Origin: Undibacterium sp. YM2
GTDB taxonomy: Bacteria > Pseudomonadota > Gammaproteobacteria > Burkholderiales > Burkholderiaceae_D
Assembly: GCF_009937975.1 (NCBI RefSeq)
Contig: NZ_AP018441.1
Span: 3,968,001-4,032,000, forward strand
Direction of reading: 5' to 3'
DNA length: 64,000 nucleotides
Below are positions 53,901 through 61,472 of this stretch, in pieces. Both the position numbers and the translations under genes were made by a program. The notes beneath the pieces are model-generated. The model was given only the letters and a program-made list of their open reading frames with translations. It made no database searches and had not been told where the DNA came from. Position 1 is the stretch's first letter; the number at the start of each line of letters is the position of its first letter.

Positions 53901-56741
53901 CGAATCAGCACCAATTTCCAACAGGGGTGCTGCCGCATCAACCTTGCTGGCATCAATCGCCAGCAGACCTGCGATGATGGCAATGATGCGTTTGCGGATC
54001 GCAAGCGGATCGCTGACAATCGTGCGCGTGCTTGTCGCCACTGGATTGCTGATTTCGATAGCTTTACTCGACGGCACTGCCGCGCTGTCACCACTAAAGC
54101 TATTCAAGCCCAGTCGCAGGGGAAAGACATCCTTGGCAAAGGGATACAAGGGCAAGGCATCGCCAGCCGCAGTATTTTTTTTGTCACAAAATTGCAGCTT
54201 GCTACCCAGTACATGCAGGCGCGCGACTGTTTTCAGGAATGCGACGCTGTCATCCTGAGTCGCATCCAGGCAAGGCAGGCTGCGTAAATTGACAGCATCG
54301 GCGCTTGCAACATCTTCAAGCATGCCAGACAGTACTGGCATGGCACCCAGCTCCAACGCAGTATCAATACCGGTTTTACTCAACGCCGCGATGTTGTCAG
54401 CAAAACGCACAGCTTCGCGTGTATGTTTTAACCAGTAGGCGGTGTCATACACATGGCCCACGGGTAGCAATTCACCTGTCAGATTAGAGGTCACCGGCAC
54501 TTGCAATGGCTGCCACTCCAGCTCTTGCAAAGTCTGTTCAAACTCTGCCAGCATGGGTTCCAGCAAGGCAGAATGGAAAGCAGTTTTTACGCGCAACGAG
54601 CGCACCCGTATGCCATCTGCAATCAGCTTCTGACTGAGTATATCCAGCTGATCTCTGGCACCGGAAATAGTCACGGATTGTGGGCCGTTCACGGCAGCGA
54701 TGCTGATATCTGTGCCAGCCAGATAAGGAACTACAGTTTGCTCATCAGCACGCACCGCAGCCATGGCACCATCTGAAGTCAAGGCACCCATGAGCCTGCC
54801 GCGTTTTTCAACCAGACGCAGTGCCTGCTCAAAACTCAAAGCACCGGCGATGACTGCCGCCGTATATTCACCCAGGCTATGTCCGGCCAGTACGGTGGGC
54901 TTGATGCCGTATTCAGCCAGCAGGCGCGCTAGTCCTACGCCCAGCGTCAACAAAGCTGGTTGGGTGTAAGCAGTCTGGTCGATATTCTCGTCAGAACTCA
55001 GCAGCAACTCGCTTAGCGACCAGGGCAGCACAGCATCAGCTTCTGCAATGGTCGTGCGGAAGCTGGCGAACTGGAATAAACCCCTGGCCATGCCTGGCCG
55101 CTGCGATCCCTGACCGGGGCAGAGGAAAGCCAGTTTGGGCGGTCTTCTGGCTGCTACAGCAGTGACGACTTGCTCAGCATGGGCTTGATCCAGCCACTCA
55201 TGCAACTGCGTAGCAGCCTCACCGGCACTTGCCGCCACCAGCGCCAATCTGTGACGCAGGTGAGCACGGCCATGCTGCGACAAGGCACAGATGGCGGCAA
55301 AATTTTGATGGGCATCAGCTTGCAGTTTTTGCGCTGTCTCCTGCGCCAGCAAGCTCAGTGCTTCGTTGCTGGATGCTGACAAGAGAAAAATTCCTGGCTC
55401 GCCTGCTTGCGGATTTCCAGCTACTGGTGCAGGAATAAATTCTTCAAGCACGACATGACAATTCGCGCCGCCAAAACCAAAGGCGCTGATGGAGGCTGCT
55501 CGCGCTCCAGCCCCGGGATTACTTGGCCAGTCAGTACTACGAGCCACCACCTGCAAACGCAATTGCTCAAAATTGATGTGCGGATTAGGCTGGGTGTAGT
55601 GCAGGCTGGCGGGTATTTTTTTATGCTTGAGCGCCAGTATCAGCTTGATCAGACCTGCGATACCGGCAGCCGCTTCCAGGTGGCCGATATTGGTTTTGAC
55701 TGAGCCTATCAGCAGAGGTGTTTGCCGTGGATGCTGGCCCAGGGTGCGCCCCAAAGCGCGGGTCTCGGTAGGGTCACCCAGCAAAGTGCCAGTGCCATGT
55801 GCTTCTACATATTGTATGGATGATGGCGGCAAGCCAGCATCGGCAATCGCTGCCTGTATCAGATTTTCTTGCGCCAGGCCATTGGGGGCAGTGATACCGT
55901 TCGAGACACCGTCATGGTTGGTGGCAGAACCACGTATGACGGCATGGATGCGGTCACCATCTGCCAGCGCATCTGACAGACGCTTGAGCAAGACCAGGCC
56001 AGCACCTTCACCACGGCCATAACCGTTGGCTGATGCATCAAAGGTCTTGCACAAGCCATCCGGGGCTAGCATACTCCCCTTGCCCAGTGCCACGCTGCTG
56101 TCTGGCCTTAACATCAGGCTGACGCCACCGGCCAGCACCATGTCGGCATCACCAGCCTGCAAGCTGCGGCAGGCCTGGTGCACAGCGACCAATGACGATG
56201 AACATGCAGTATCTATGCTCATGCTGGGACCGCGCAAACCCAATACATGAGAAATACGGTTAGCGATGATGGCATTTGACATGCCTATGCCCATGTGGGA
56301 CTCTACATCGTCGGTATGAGCAAAGCTGCCCAGGAATTCGCCATTGACTGCACCGATGAAAACGCCCAGGCGGCTTTCTTTGAGGCTGTCGGCAGCGATG
56401 CCCGCATCTTCCAGCGCCCACCAGGCCAGTTGGAGGGTCAGGCGCTGGCGCGGGTCCAATGCTGATGCTTCCTTGGGTGAGATACCAAAAAACGCCGGAT
56501 CAAAACAGGCTGCATCGTCAATGAAGGCAGCATACGGCGCGGCAGAGGCAGGAAGTTCCGCTGTATTCCAGCGCTCTGGCGGTATGGGTCTGACGGCGCA
56601 TGCTTCCTGTTCAAGCAGTGACCAGAAAGCTTCAATATTAGCCGCTCCAGGAAAAACACATGACATGCCGATGACAGCAATTGCATGTCCTGCCACCTGA
56701 GTGCCAGACTCTGGTGTGGCTTTATCCATATCAGTACTCAT
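47919..56741 (-). CDS. Hybrid PKS-NRPS: KS-AT-ACP-AMT-C-A(Asp)-T-E
   Basis: A 2940-residue megasynthase. KS about 18-440: Cys180 in DTACSSS, His315 in EAHGTGT, His354 in NIGH. AT about 535-830: Ser622 in GHSLGE; KTAFHS near 719 suggests malonyl-CoA. ACP: Ser947 in GADSL. PLP aminotransferase about 1055-1460: Lys1304 in TYGKIVGG. C about 1480-1890: HHVFIDG 1605-1611. A about 1910-2410: core LFTSGSTGKPKLV; FAADLGLT, LKIVPS, ILGG and HFGPTEATIG give D-L-T-K-I-G-H-I-G, nearly the aspartate code DLTKVGHIG. T: Ser2460. Epimerisation domain about 2515-2930: HHLVSDG 2624-2630, EGHGR 2761-2765, VGWFTSRYP, NYMGQ. There is no ketoreductase, so the aminotransferase acts on the beta-keto chain, as in mycosubtilin, iturin and puwainaphycin synthases. 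Confidence 0.96.
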   Translation of the reverse strand: MSTDMDKATPESGTQVAGHAIAVIGMSCVFPGAANIEAFWSLLEQEACAVRPIPPERWNTAELPASAAPYAAFIDDAACFDPAFFGISPKEASALDPRQRLTLQLAWWALEDAGIAADSLKESRLGVFIGAVNGEFLGSFAHTDDVESHMGIGMSNAIIANRISHVLGLRGPSMSIDTACSSSLVAVHQACRSLQAGDADMVLAGGVSLMLRPDSSVALGKGSMLAPDGLCKTFDASANGYGRGEGAGLVLLKRLSDALADGDRIHAVIRGSATNHDGVSNGITAPNGLAQENLIQAAIADAGLPPSSIQYVEAHGTGTLLGDPTETRALGRTLGQHPRQTPLLIGSVKTNIGHLEAAAGIAGLIKLILALKHKKIPASLHYTQPNPHINFEQLRLQVVARSTDWPSNPGAGARAASISAFGFGGANCHVVLEEFIPAPVAGNPQAGEPGIFLLSASSNEALSLLAQETAQKLQADAHQNFAAICALSQHGRAHLRHRLALVAASAGEAATQLHEWLDQAHAEQVVTAVAARRPPKLAFLCPGQGSQRPGMARGLFQFASFRTTIAEADAVLPWSLSELLLSSDENIDQTAYTQPALLTLGVGLARLLAEYGIKPTVLAGHSLGEYTAAVIAGALSFEQALRLVEKRGRLMGALTSDGAMAAVRADEQTVVPYLAGTDISIAAVNGPQSVTISGARDQLDILSQKLIADGIRVRSLRVKTAFHSALLEPMLAEFEQTLQELEWQPLQVPVTSNLTGELLPVGHVYDTAYWLKHTREAVRFADNIAALSKTGIDTALELGAMPVLSGMLEDVASADAVNLRSLPCLDATQDDSVAFLKTVARLHVLGSKLQFCDKKNTAAGDALPLYPFAKDVFPLRLGLNSFSGDSAAVPSSKAIEISNPVATSTRTIVSDPLAIRKRIIAIIAGLLAIDASKVDAAAPLLEIGADSLILMQAVGRIENEFSVKIPVRAFFENLSSIEAVAAYLAEQQCGKVSADAVVEKEVETDPSIAPVAKPKSNILLSTNLSEVQRQHLHEFSLSYCKKTALSKQQAQQYRHVLADSRASAGFRFSIKEMLYPIVGQRAAGSKIWDLDGNEYVDISMGFGVQLFGHEPEFLKEALAESLSRGIRIGPQSDMAGEVASLISELTGVERVAFCSSGTEAIMTALRLGRTFTGRNKVAIFRDSYHGHFDGVLGEVNEDPWKVMPRVAGITPGMVSDLAFFEYGSAEALELLRGRLHEFAAVLVEPVQSRNPGLQPQDFLRSLRAMTRAAGSLLIFDEVLVGFRIHPGGAQAHFDVQADIVTYGKIVGGGLPVGVIAGRADIMAGIDGGHWQYGDASYPAADTTFFAGTFNKHPLVMAAAKAVLTEIKQGGLAVYQKLNDNTARLTAELDQVFAAAGAPVHMKNFGSLFRFAFSENLDPFFYHLLYRGLYVWEGRNLFLSTAHTDDDIAQIVSRVSESVAALKSAGFIANAPQAQKVAEVILPLSKAQKQLATLAALSEQGSAAYVVSVALDLQGDIDHADITRTFTRLVARHDALRASIDLEAGVQKIAAHVDVKVQRHQVTASTLDAALQKSVAASFDLTQAGAFRIALFELDTHHAVLLFAAHHVFIDGQSMQMLFEEFAELMHGRQPGSKPDYALLAQRMADAGSSPEEQEHKQYWLRKLQNAPVGIELPCAHARASMRGFAGQRLTHELDKNILRQLEQKAGKLGMSSSMALIAAFAATLRRAGAGRDMVIGVPYSGRDEALAHTPGYCAHLLPLRLNIPAQANTGMVLAEVKQQFLDAISHADYPLSQLVDDLGLARDPARPPLVNITFNVDKLATMPSLPGMTVQAYSLPIRHARFDIGCNLVDWQDGVRVELDFDSQLFDAADMQELLASFVAMIERMAGADQDFDERAAARGVWLPARLESTSAKPGLLQRFRQSVEQDPQAVALRVDATEHMTRQQFDRLSDKLARDILKTGQGAGPVLLLLGRSLAFPVAMLAAWKAGKAYLPIDSNLPQVRVLELIRQAKPCCVILQDNQDVGDALIERDIPCLQLPASLAELSVQDHQPLSLPEIHPESCAYQLFTSGSTGKPKLVAVPHRAVQHYLDAIIAAFDLRTGLRYAVISTFAADLGLTTVLPALFHGGCLSVISNALARDADGYAALMQQTPVDVLKIVPSHLEALLAAQDKAAVLPLTHLILGGETASVRLLQELGKLQPACAILNHFGPTEATIGVMVGKWQGDLSGMRFSQPLGNNRIHILDAAAQPCAFGEAGEIYLGGPGLALGYVGVPEDAASPFLFAEIAGLRERLYRTGDLAVMHTEGGIQILGRKDEQLKVRGYRIEPAEIIAALMAQENVANATVVLHKPEHSRPYLLAYAVAADQNEPLDTQSLLEELRQHLPDYMLPKAVIAIASIPYTSNGKLDRAALPRLDEEQEYSEAETAISSEAEAVVLAIWRELLQRKNLGKQADFFQSGGDSILAIQMIARLRQAGWQAKAMDLYAAPLLADFAKKLLSVGEMAAADTKAEGMCGLLPAQLRLQELMHEIPAHFNLSVLLEMADWVSADMLGQALQALIAQHDALRLSFSNEAVHFNELSSKPVLHLTKDYQQVQASLQPAQGSLLAAAWTPASEGQASQLLLAVHHLVSDGISMQILLEDLRQALLDLQAGRAPALGRKTASVQAWAEHLKRQASQDVVLAEAEYWEVCTSIPAPELPESGQGDGYGSIAEEAQISVILPAEITSRFLQGLPDAAAEDILIAALTLSLGDWTGEPVAYLELEGHGRQLEQAELDVSRSVGWFTSRYPAWFDLTDIAADAVASEIAVQRSDIPAHGFSYGLLRYLGPDKVRATLAQGQMPEISLNYMGQINPPPDDVCKLLSWSPDRQDRGAERAGHLPRLHKLAIEAYILDGCLHLLWQYHAGSYQEEEIRSVAQKMAGHIASILSNSTAIEAKHGKEEIA

Positions 56742-56843
56742 GATGAGCGAGAAATCAGATCATGCCCAAAGGCAATAGATTGATTAAAGTATTCTGCACC
56801 CAAGCCCGACATCACAATGAAATTCCTGGTATGCATGACCATC

Positions 56844-57530
56844 TCAATCCAGATGGCCTATGTAACGCAGTATCGAGGCGTCGATATCAACCAGCGTGTC
56901 ATGTATCTGGGCGATGACCTTATAGCCTTCGTCAGACCCGTAGTGTTGCACGACCCGTCTTTCCAGCGTGGCGACCTCGCCTAGCTCAGCGATGGTATTG
57001 CCCATCGTAAAAGCATGCAGCCTGACCGGCCCGGCAAAGGTGGCAAAACAGAACAGGGGGCTGCCAGCAGTGGCTACGCCTAGCTGCTGCAGGTTCTGCA
57101 TGAGTTGCCCCATGCGCCCTGGCTGCGCTTGCAGGTTCAGGTAATACAGGTAGGGTGGCGGGGTTTCGCGCTCTATCGGGTCTATGCCGTCATTGACACG
57201 GTTGAGTACAAAGCTTTCCATCTGCAAGACGCATTCCTGGAATTTTTCCAGCAAGGCTACGCTGTCAGCACCATAAACATCAGACAAAACCTGGTCCAGT
57301 GAAGGCATGCGGTCCATGTCACCGAGTTCTGCCAGGGGCAGCATTATATAGACATAATTGGCCGGGCCAGCCACCGTGGCATAGGCCATCCAGCGCATGC
57401 GGCGGCTATGCTGCTGGTAGGCGAAAGCGACCTTGCCAGCCAGCTCCTTGAATTGCACATAGCGCTCGCGGCGCACAGACAAACGCACGAAAAGACAGTA
57501 AGGGGTAGGAAACAACCACTGAGCATTCAT
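56844..57530 (-). CDS. Tandem-domain protein of unknown function at the head of the lipopeptide operon
   Basis: A 228-residue protein made of two related halves. The first (about 5-110) contains YVQFKELAGKVA, VAGPANYVYIMLPLAELGDM, DVYGADSVALLEKF; the second (about 125-228) contains GRMGQLMQNLQQ, FAGPVRLHAFTMGNTIAELGEV, HYGSDEGYKVIAQI. The pattern suggests duplicated ferredoxin-like (dimeric alpha-beta barrel, NIPSNAP/ABM-like) domains. It is the first gene of the cluster, about 100 bases before the megasynthase. Function unknown. Confidence 0.75.
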   Translation of the reverse strand: MNAQWLFPTPYCLFVRLSVRRERYVQFKELAGKVAFAYQQHSRRMRWMAYATVAGPANYVYIMLPLAELGDMDRMPSLDQVLSDVYGADSVALLEKFQECVLQMESFVLNRVNDGIDPIERETPPPYLYYLNLQAQPGRMGQLMQNLQQLGVATAGSPLFCFATFAGPVRLHAFTMGNTIAELGEVATLERRVVQHYGSDEGYKVIAQIHDTLVDIDASILRYIGHLD

Positions 57531-58017
57531 TGTTTTTTACCGGCTGAGTCGATGCAAAAAGTTTAACCGATCTGGGAGCCTGACAGCAATATGAATGCGG
57601 GCAAACAACACTTATTGAAGGATAAAAAAATTGTGAAGAAAACACGAAAAATCTGTTAATTTGCGTTAGAAATCATCGACAAAAAATTCCGGCGCGGGAA
57701 TAATAAGCTGCCCGGACAATGTATGTTCCTGCAGTTTTTTCATGCCGCTGAAGTTCCTTCTAGCCGCAGGAATGTTCCGGCTTTGTCCGCGATATTTTGA
57801 AAAGATTGCATTTAACAGTTTTTAACCTTGCACCTACCCTGCTTGTTTATATTGGCATTTTCTATCTGAAACAAGTTACATTGAATATCCGAGCGGCAAG
57901 GGCCTGAAAGCCAGGACGTGCAGGCGATATCAGCCAGGAGCCATGCATGCATCACATTGCTGGCCTGTACCTGGTTTTTATCCACCTGTCAGGCTTATCA
58001 TCGTCGGGGAGACTTAG
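57531..58017. promoter_or_regulatory. Divergent promoter region between the lipopeptide operon and the RsbW/RsbU genes
   Basis: About 490 bases with no gene, serving the lipopeptide operon leftwards and the partner-switch genes rightwards. On the minus strand TTCACA followed by an A/T-rich tract near 57605-57640 could be a promoter, but I see no clear consensus match on either strand. No inverted-repeat operator stands out. Confidence 0.45.
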
Positions 58018-58461
58018 ATGTCGAGTGAAGAAGCAGCGCCGGGCACAGCCAGATTTCATCACATTATCCCCGGCCTGATACCGGAGATAGAAAGCCTGAC
58101 CGAGGCACTACGTGGCTGGGCAGACCGTCACGGCATACCGGCACGCATGATTAACAGTATCGTCCTCATGCTGGATGAATTATTGACCAATGTTGTCATG
58201 CACGGCTATGGCGATGATGACAGTGGTGAAATTGAGGTGACCGTGCTGGCGACTACGAATGGCCTTGAAGTCATCATCCGCGACAGCGCAACCGCCTTTG
58301 ACCCTTTCTCTATCGCCGAGCCTGATACCACACTCGATGTCGATGAGCGCGACATAGGCGGCCTGGGCGTGCATTTTGTCAGGAAGATGGCTGACAGTTT
58401 TGCCTATCGCCGCGATGGTGACATTAATGAAGTGCGTTTTAGCAAGAGTTTCCCGTCCTGA
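58018..58461 (+). CDS. RsbW-like anti-sigma regulatory kinase (HATPase)
   Basis: A 147-residue GHKL ATPase of the RsbW/SpoIIAB family. N-box LMLDELLTNVVMHGYGDD near residue 47, G1 box IRDSATAFDP near 90, and IGGLGVHFVRKMAD near 117 (G2). It binds ATP and phosphorylates a STAS antagonist; its binding target may be a sigma factor or another protein. GGGGAGA precedes the start. The next gene begins 48 bases on and is an RsbU-like phosphatase, and a STAS protein is encoded at 30291. Confidence 0.9.
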   Translation: MSSEEAAPGTARFHHIIPGLIPEIESLTEALRGWADRHGIPARMINSIVLMLDELLTNVVMHGYGDDDSGEIEVTVLATTNGLEVIIRDSATAFDPFSIAEPDTTLDVDERDIGGLGVHFVRKMADSFAYRRDGDINEVRFSKSFPS

Positions 58462-58509
58462 TCATTTTTCAGCAAACAGACCAAAGATACCCAGACACCG
58501 GACCAGAAA

Positions 58510-60591
58510 ATGCCCAGCACGACGCCGCCAGCCAGCCACAACAATAATATCAACTTCTTCCGCAACTATAACCGCCTGGTTGGCTTCACCTATATCGCCA
58601 TCGTCGTACTGACCATGGGCTTTTTCCTGTTCCAGATACGGCAAAAACACACGGAAGAAATCAAGGTCATACAAGGCCACGTTGATAGACACGGCCAATT
58701 CGTTGAATTCATCCTGCGCTCATCACTGGACAGTCTCGAAGCCATGCGCATCTCGGCGGCTAATTTCTACGATAGCGCCCTACCTGCTTTCAGCAAGGCA
58801 GAAACAGATACCGGGCACTCTCCCCTGTTCAAAAAGCTGGAACAGGAAAAGCTAAGTTTTGATCTCGACAAGGCACCTGAAAAAGATGCCACTGGCAATC
58901 TGAACGGCATGGGCAAATTGCAAGGCCGCACACCTGAGTTTTATCTGGATGTGGAAATGGCGCTTAACCTGAACCAGGTCTTCCAGGCGATTGCCTTCAA
59001 TTTACCGAATGCCAGCGAAAGCCGTTTCATATCGGCGGATAATTTTTCCAATACCTATCCCTGGATGGATGCTGCAAAACGTCCGCATAGCGACAAGGTA
59101 TATCAAAGCCAGGTCTGGCTCATGGGAACGCCAGAGAAAAACCCTACTGGCGAAAAATACTGGGCACCCGTGTATTACGGTGGTACAGCAACGGGCTTGC
59201 TGGTGCCAACGGCTGCCCCCATCTACCATGACGACAAATTCCGTGGCGTGGTCTCCATTGATACCAGCCTCGATTACCTGAACCGCATCAATGCTGACTT
59301 TGCCTACCAGCCAGGCACAGTCTTTCTCGTCGATGCCTATGGTGAAGTGGTGGCCCATCCTGAGGCTTATGCGAATGCGCTGGAAGTGCAGGCCACGCAA
59401 AAGCTGGAAAAAATCATGCCTGCAGGCATACTCACAGACGGTAAACGCCTGACTGATATTCCTGCCAACCAGGCCGTCGAGATGGGTGATTATCTGTTGA
59501 TACGCCACCCCTTTATTTCAGCGCCGTGGCAACTGGTGTATGTCGTACCCAGGAACCAGTTGTGGAAAAACCTCTTGTGGGAACGTGGCCCAATCATGTT
59601 GCTGGTGGTATTGGGCCTGACGCTGCTGATGGTCGTCACTTATTATGTGACCACGCGCGAATTCATTTCTCCGGCGTCCAAACTGGTCGCACATATCGCA
59701 AAAGAAAGCCAGTTCACCCCAGCCCCGATACCGGTAGTACCTGGCAGCTGGAAACCCTGGTTTGAAACCATCTCACAAGCCTTCAAGCAAAGCCTGCAAC
59801 TCGTCAGCATACGTCAGGAACTGGATATTGCGGCCAATATGCAGCTGTCGATCTTGCCGCGCCACTGGCCCAATGAAAAAGAGTTTTCTTTATGGGGCAT
59901 CATGCGCTCGGCGAAGGAAGTGGGCGGTGATTTCTATGACCACTTCTCACTCGGCAATGGCAAGACAGGTATAGTCGTGGCCGACGTCAGTGGCAAGGGC
60001 GTGCCAGCCGCATTATTTGGCATGGTATCGAAAACCCTGATACGTGCGACCGCCACCCGCAATGCCAGCGAGCCTGGCGAGATCATCGCGATTGCCAACG
60101 ACATTTTGGCAGAAGACAATGATGAATGCATCTTCGTCACCACCTTTTATGCCGTACTTGATCCGGCCACTGGCATACTTACTTATGTCAATGGCGGCCA
60201 TCCGCCGCCGCTGCTGATACATCAGGATGGCACGACAGAATTTTTGCCCATGACAGGTGGCAGCGCGCTAGGCATCATGGATGGCATACCCTTTGCGCAA
60301 AAAACCATACAGTTGCAGGAAGGTGATTACGTACTGATCTATACCGATGGCGTGACAGAAGCCTTCAACCCGCAGAATGAAGAATACACACCAGAGCGGC
60401 TGCCGCCCCTGTTTGCGAATCGCCCCATTGCCGATGTCAATGAAGCCGTCAATCGTACCGTTGCCGATGTCGATTTGCATGCCAATGGCGCACCGCAATC
60501 GGACGATATTACCTGTGTCGCCCTGCATTTTCATTTTGCGAAAAATAGTGTGGCCGACAATAAACCACAAGAAGATCAGCAGGCATCATGA
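58510..60591 (+). CDS. RsbU-like PP2C phosphatase with a periplasmic Cache-type sensor
   Basis: A 693-residue membrane sensor phosphatase. Membrane helices at about residues 24-42 and 357-380 flank a periplasmic domain with Cache features (FRGVVSIDTSLDYLNRINADF; VDAYGEVVAHPEAY). The C-terminal SpoIIE/PP2C domain (about 445-675) shows SILPRHWP, EVGGDFYDHFSL, VVADVSGKGVPAALFGM, TYVNGGHPPPLL, YTDGVTEAFN and SDDITCVAL, giving the metal-binding Asp residues. It should dephosphorylate the STAS protein in response to an extracytoplasmic ligand. The stop overlaps the next start (ATGA). Confidence 0.92.
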   Translation: MPSTTPPASHNNNINFFRNYNRLVGFTYIAIVVLTMGFFLFQIRQKHTEEIKVIQGHVDRHGQFVEFILRSSLDSLEAMRISAANFYDSALPAFSKAETDTGHSPLFKKLEQEKLSFDLDKAPEKDATGNLNGMGKLQGRTPEFYLDVEMALNLNQVFQAIAFNLPNASESRFISADNFSNTYPWMDAAKRPHSDKVYQSQVWLMGTPEKNPTGEKYWAPVYYGGTATGLLVPTAAPIYHDDKFRGVVSIDTSLDYLNRINADFAYQPGTVFLVDAYGEVVAHPEAYANALEVQATQKLEKIMPAGILTDGKRLTDIPANQAVEMGDYLLIRHPFISAPWQLVYVVPRNQLWKNLLWERGPIMLLVVLGLTLLMVVTYYVTTREFISPASKLVAHIAKESQFTPAPIPVVPGSWKPWFETISQAFKQSLQLVSIRQELDIAANMQLSILPRHWPNEKEFSLWGIMRSAKEVGGDFYDHFSLGNGKTGIVVADVSGKGVPAALFGMVSKTLIRATATRNASEPGEIIAIANDILAEDNDECIFVTTFYAVLDPATGILTYVNGGHPPPLLIHQDGTTEFLPMTGGSALGIMDGIPFAQKTIQLQEGDYVLIYTDGVTEAFNPQNEEYTPERLPPLFANRPIADVNEAVNRTVADVDLHANGAPQSDDITCVALHFHFAKNSVADNKPQEDQQAS

Positions 60592-61472
60592 TGACATTCA
60601 AATTCAAGATATTACGCCTGGCCTGTTTGACACTGCTGAGTTTGTTGAGCGCCACTTCGCTGGCCACCAGCCTGGCCGAGATCAAGCAACGCGGCAAACT
60701 CGTCGTCGGTGTCAAGAAAGATGTACTGCTGTGGGGCTATCAGGACAGCAGTGGCAAAATCGTAGGCATGGAGCCAGACCTTGCGCAAAGCATCGCCACT
60801 GATCTTGGCGTGCAACTGGAACTGGTCGGCGTGCTGACGGCTGAACGCATAGACGCCGTCAAAAGCGGCCAGGTCGATATCCTGATTGCCACTCTTACTG
60901 ATACGCCGGAAAGGCAAAAGGAACTGAACCTCATCCTGCCACATTACTATAGTTCAGGTGTGAACCTGCTGACCCGCAAGAGCGAAAACTTCAAGGAATG
61001 GACAGACCTGAAAAACCGTCGCGTTTGCAGCCGTCGTGGTGCCTTTTATAACCGCCGTGTGACGGTGACTTATGGTGCTGATGTCGTCGCCCTGTATTCC
61101 AACGACTGGTCCAAGCAGGCTTTGCGCGATGGCCGTTGTGCGGCTCTCGTGTATGACGATACGGCTATAGCAGCCATGTTGCGCGCCCCTGAATGGGCGA
61201 ATGACTTTGTCATGCCGATGACCACGATATTCACGACACCCTGGTCCATCGCGATTGCCCCGGCAGAGCGTGGTGGCGATCTGGAAAAATATCTTTCCAA
61301 GACCATTATCAACTGGCACAGGAATGGCTATCTGCAGCAAGTCGAAAAATCCTGGTCCATACCACCATCACGCTTTCTCGATGACATGCACAAGACCTGG
61401 AACAAGAGAAGTGGCGACAAATGGTTATGCGGTGACAGCATCACCCCCAGCACACCGAAAGAATGCCTGTGA
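60588..61472 (+). CDS. Amino-acid-type ABC solute-binding protein (family 3)
   Basis: A 294-residue periplasmic-binding protein. Signal peptide residues 1-26 (MMTFKFKILRLACLTLLSLL, ending ATSLA). Mature N-terminus LAEIKQRGKLVVGVKKDVLLWGYQDSSG is characteristic of family 3 proteins; VEMEPDLAQSIATDLGVQ-like region and VKSGQVDILIATLTDTPERQ follow. Translationally coupled to the phosphatase gene (ATGA), which suggests it could supply the ligand signal for the sensor, or simply share the operon (inference). Confidence 0.88.
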   Translation: MMTFKFKILRLACLTLLSLLSATSLATSLAEIKQRGKLVVGVKKDVLLWGYQDSSGKIVGMEPDLAQSIATDLGVQLELVGVLTAERIDAVKSGQVDILIATLTDTPERQKELNLILPHYYSSGVNLLTRKSENFKEWTDLKNRRVCSRRGAFYNRRVTVTYGADVVALYSNDWSKQALRDGRCAALVYDDTAIAAMLRAPEWANDFVMPMTTIFTTPWSIAIAPAERGGDLEKYLSKTIINWHRNGYLQQVEKSWSIPPSRFLDDMHKTWNKRSGDKWLCGDSITPSTPKECL

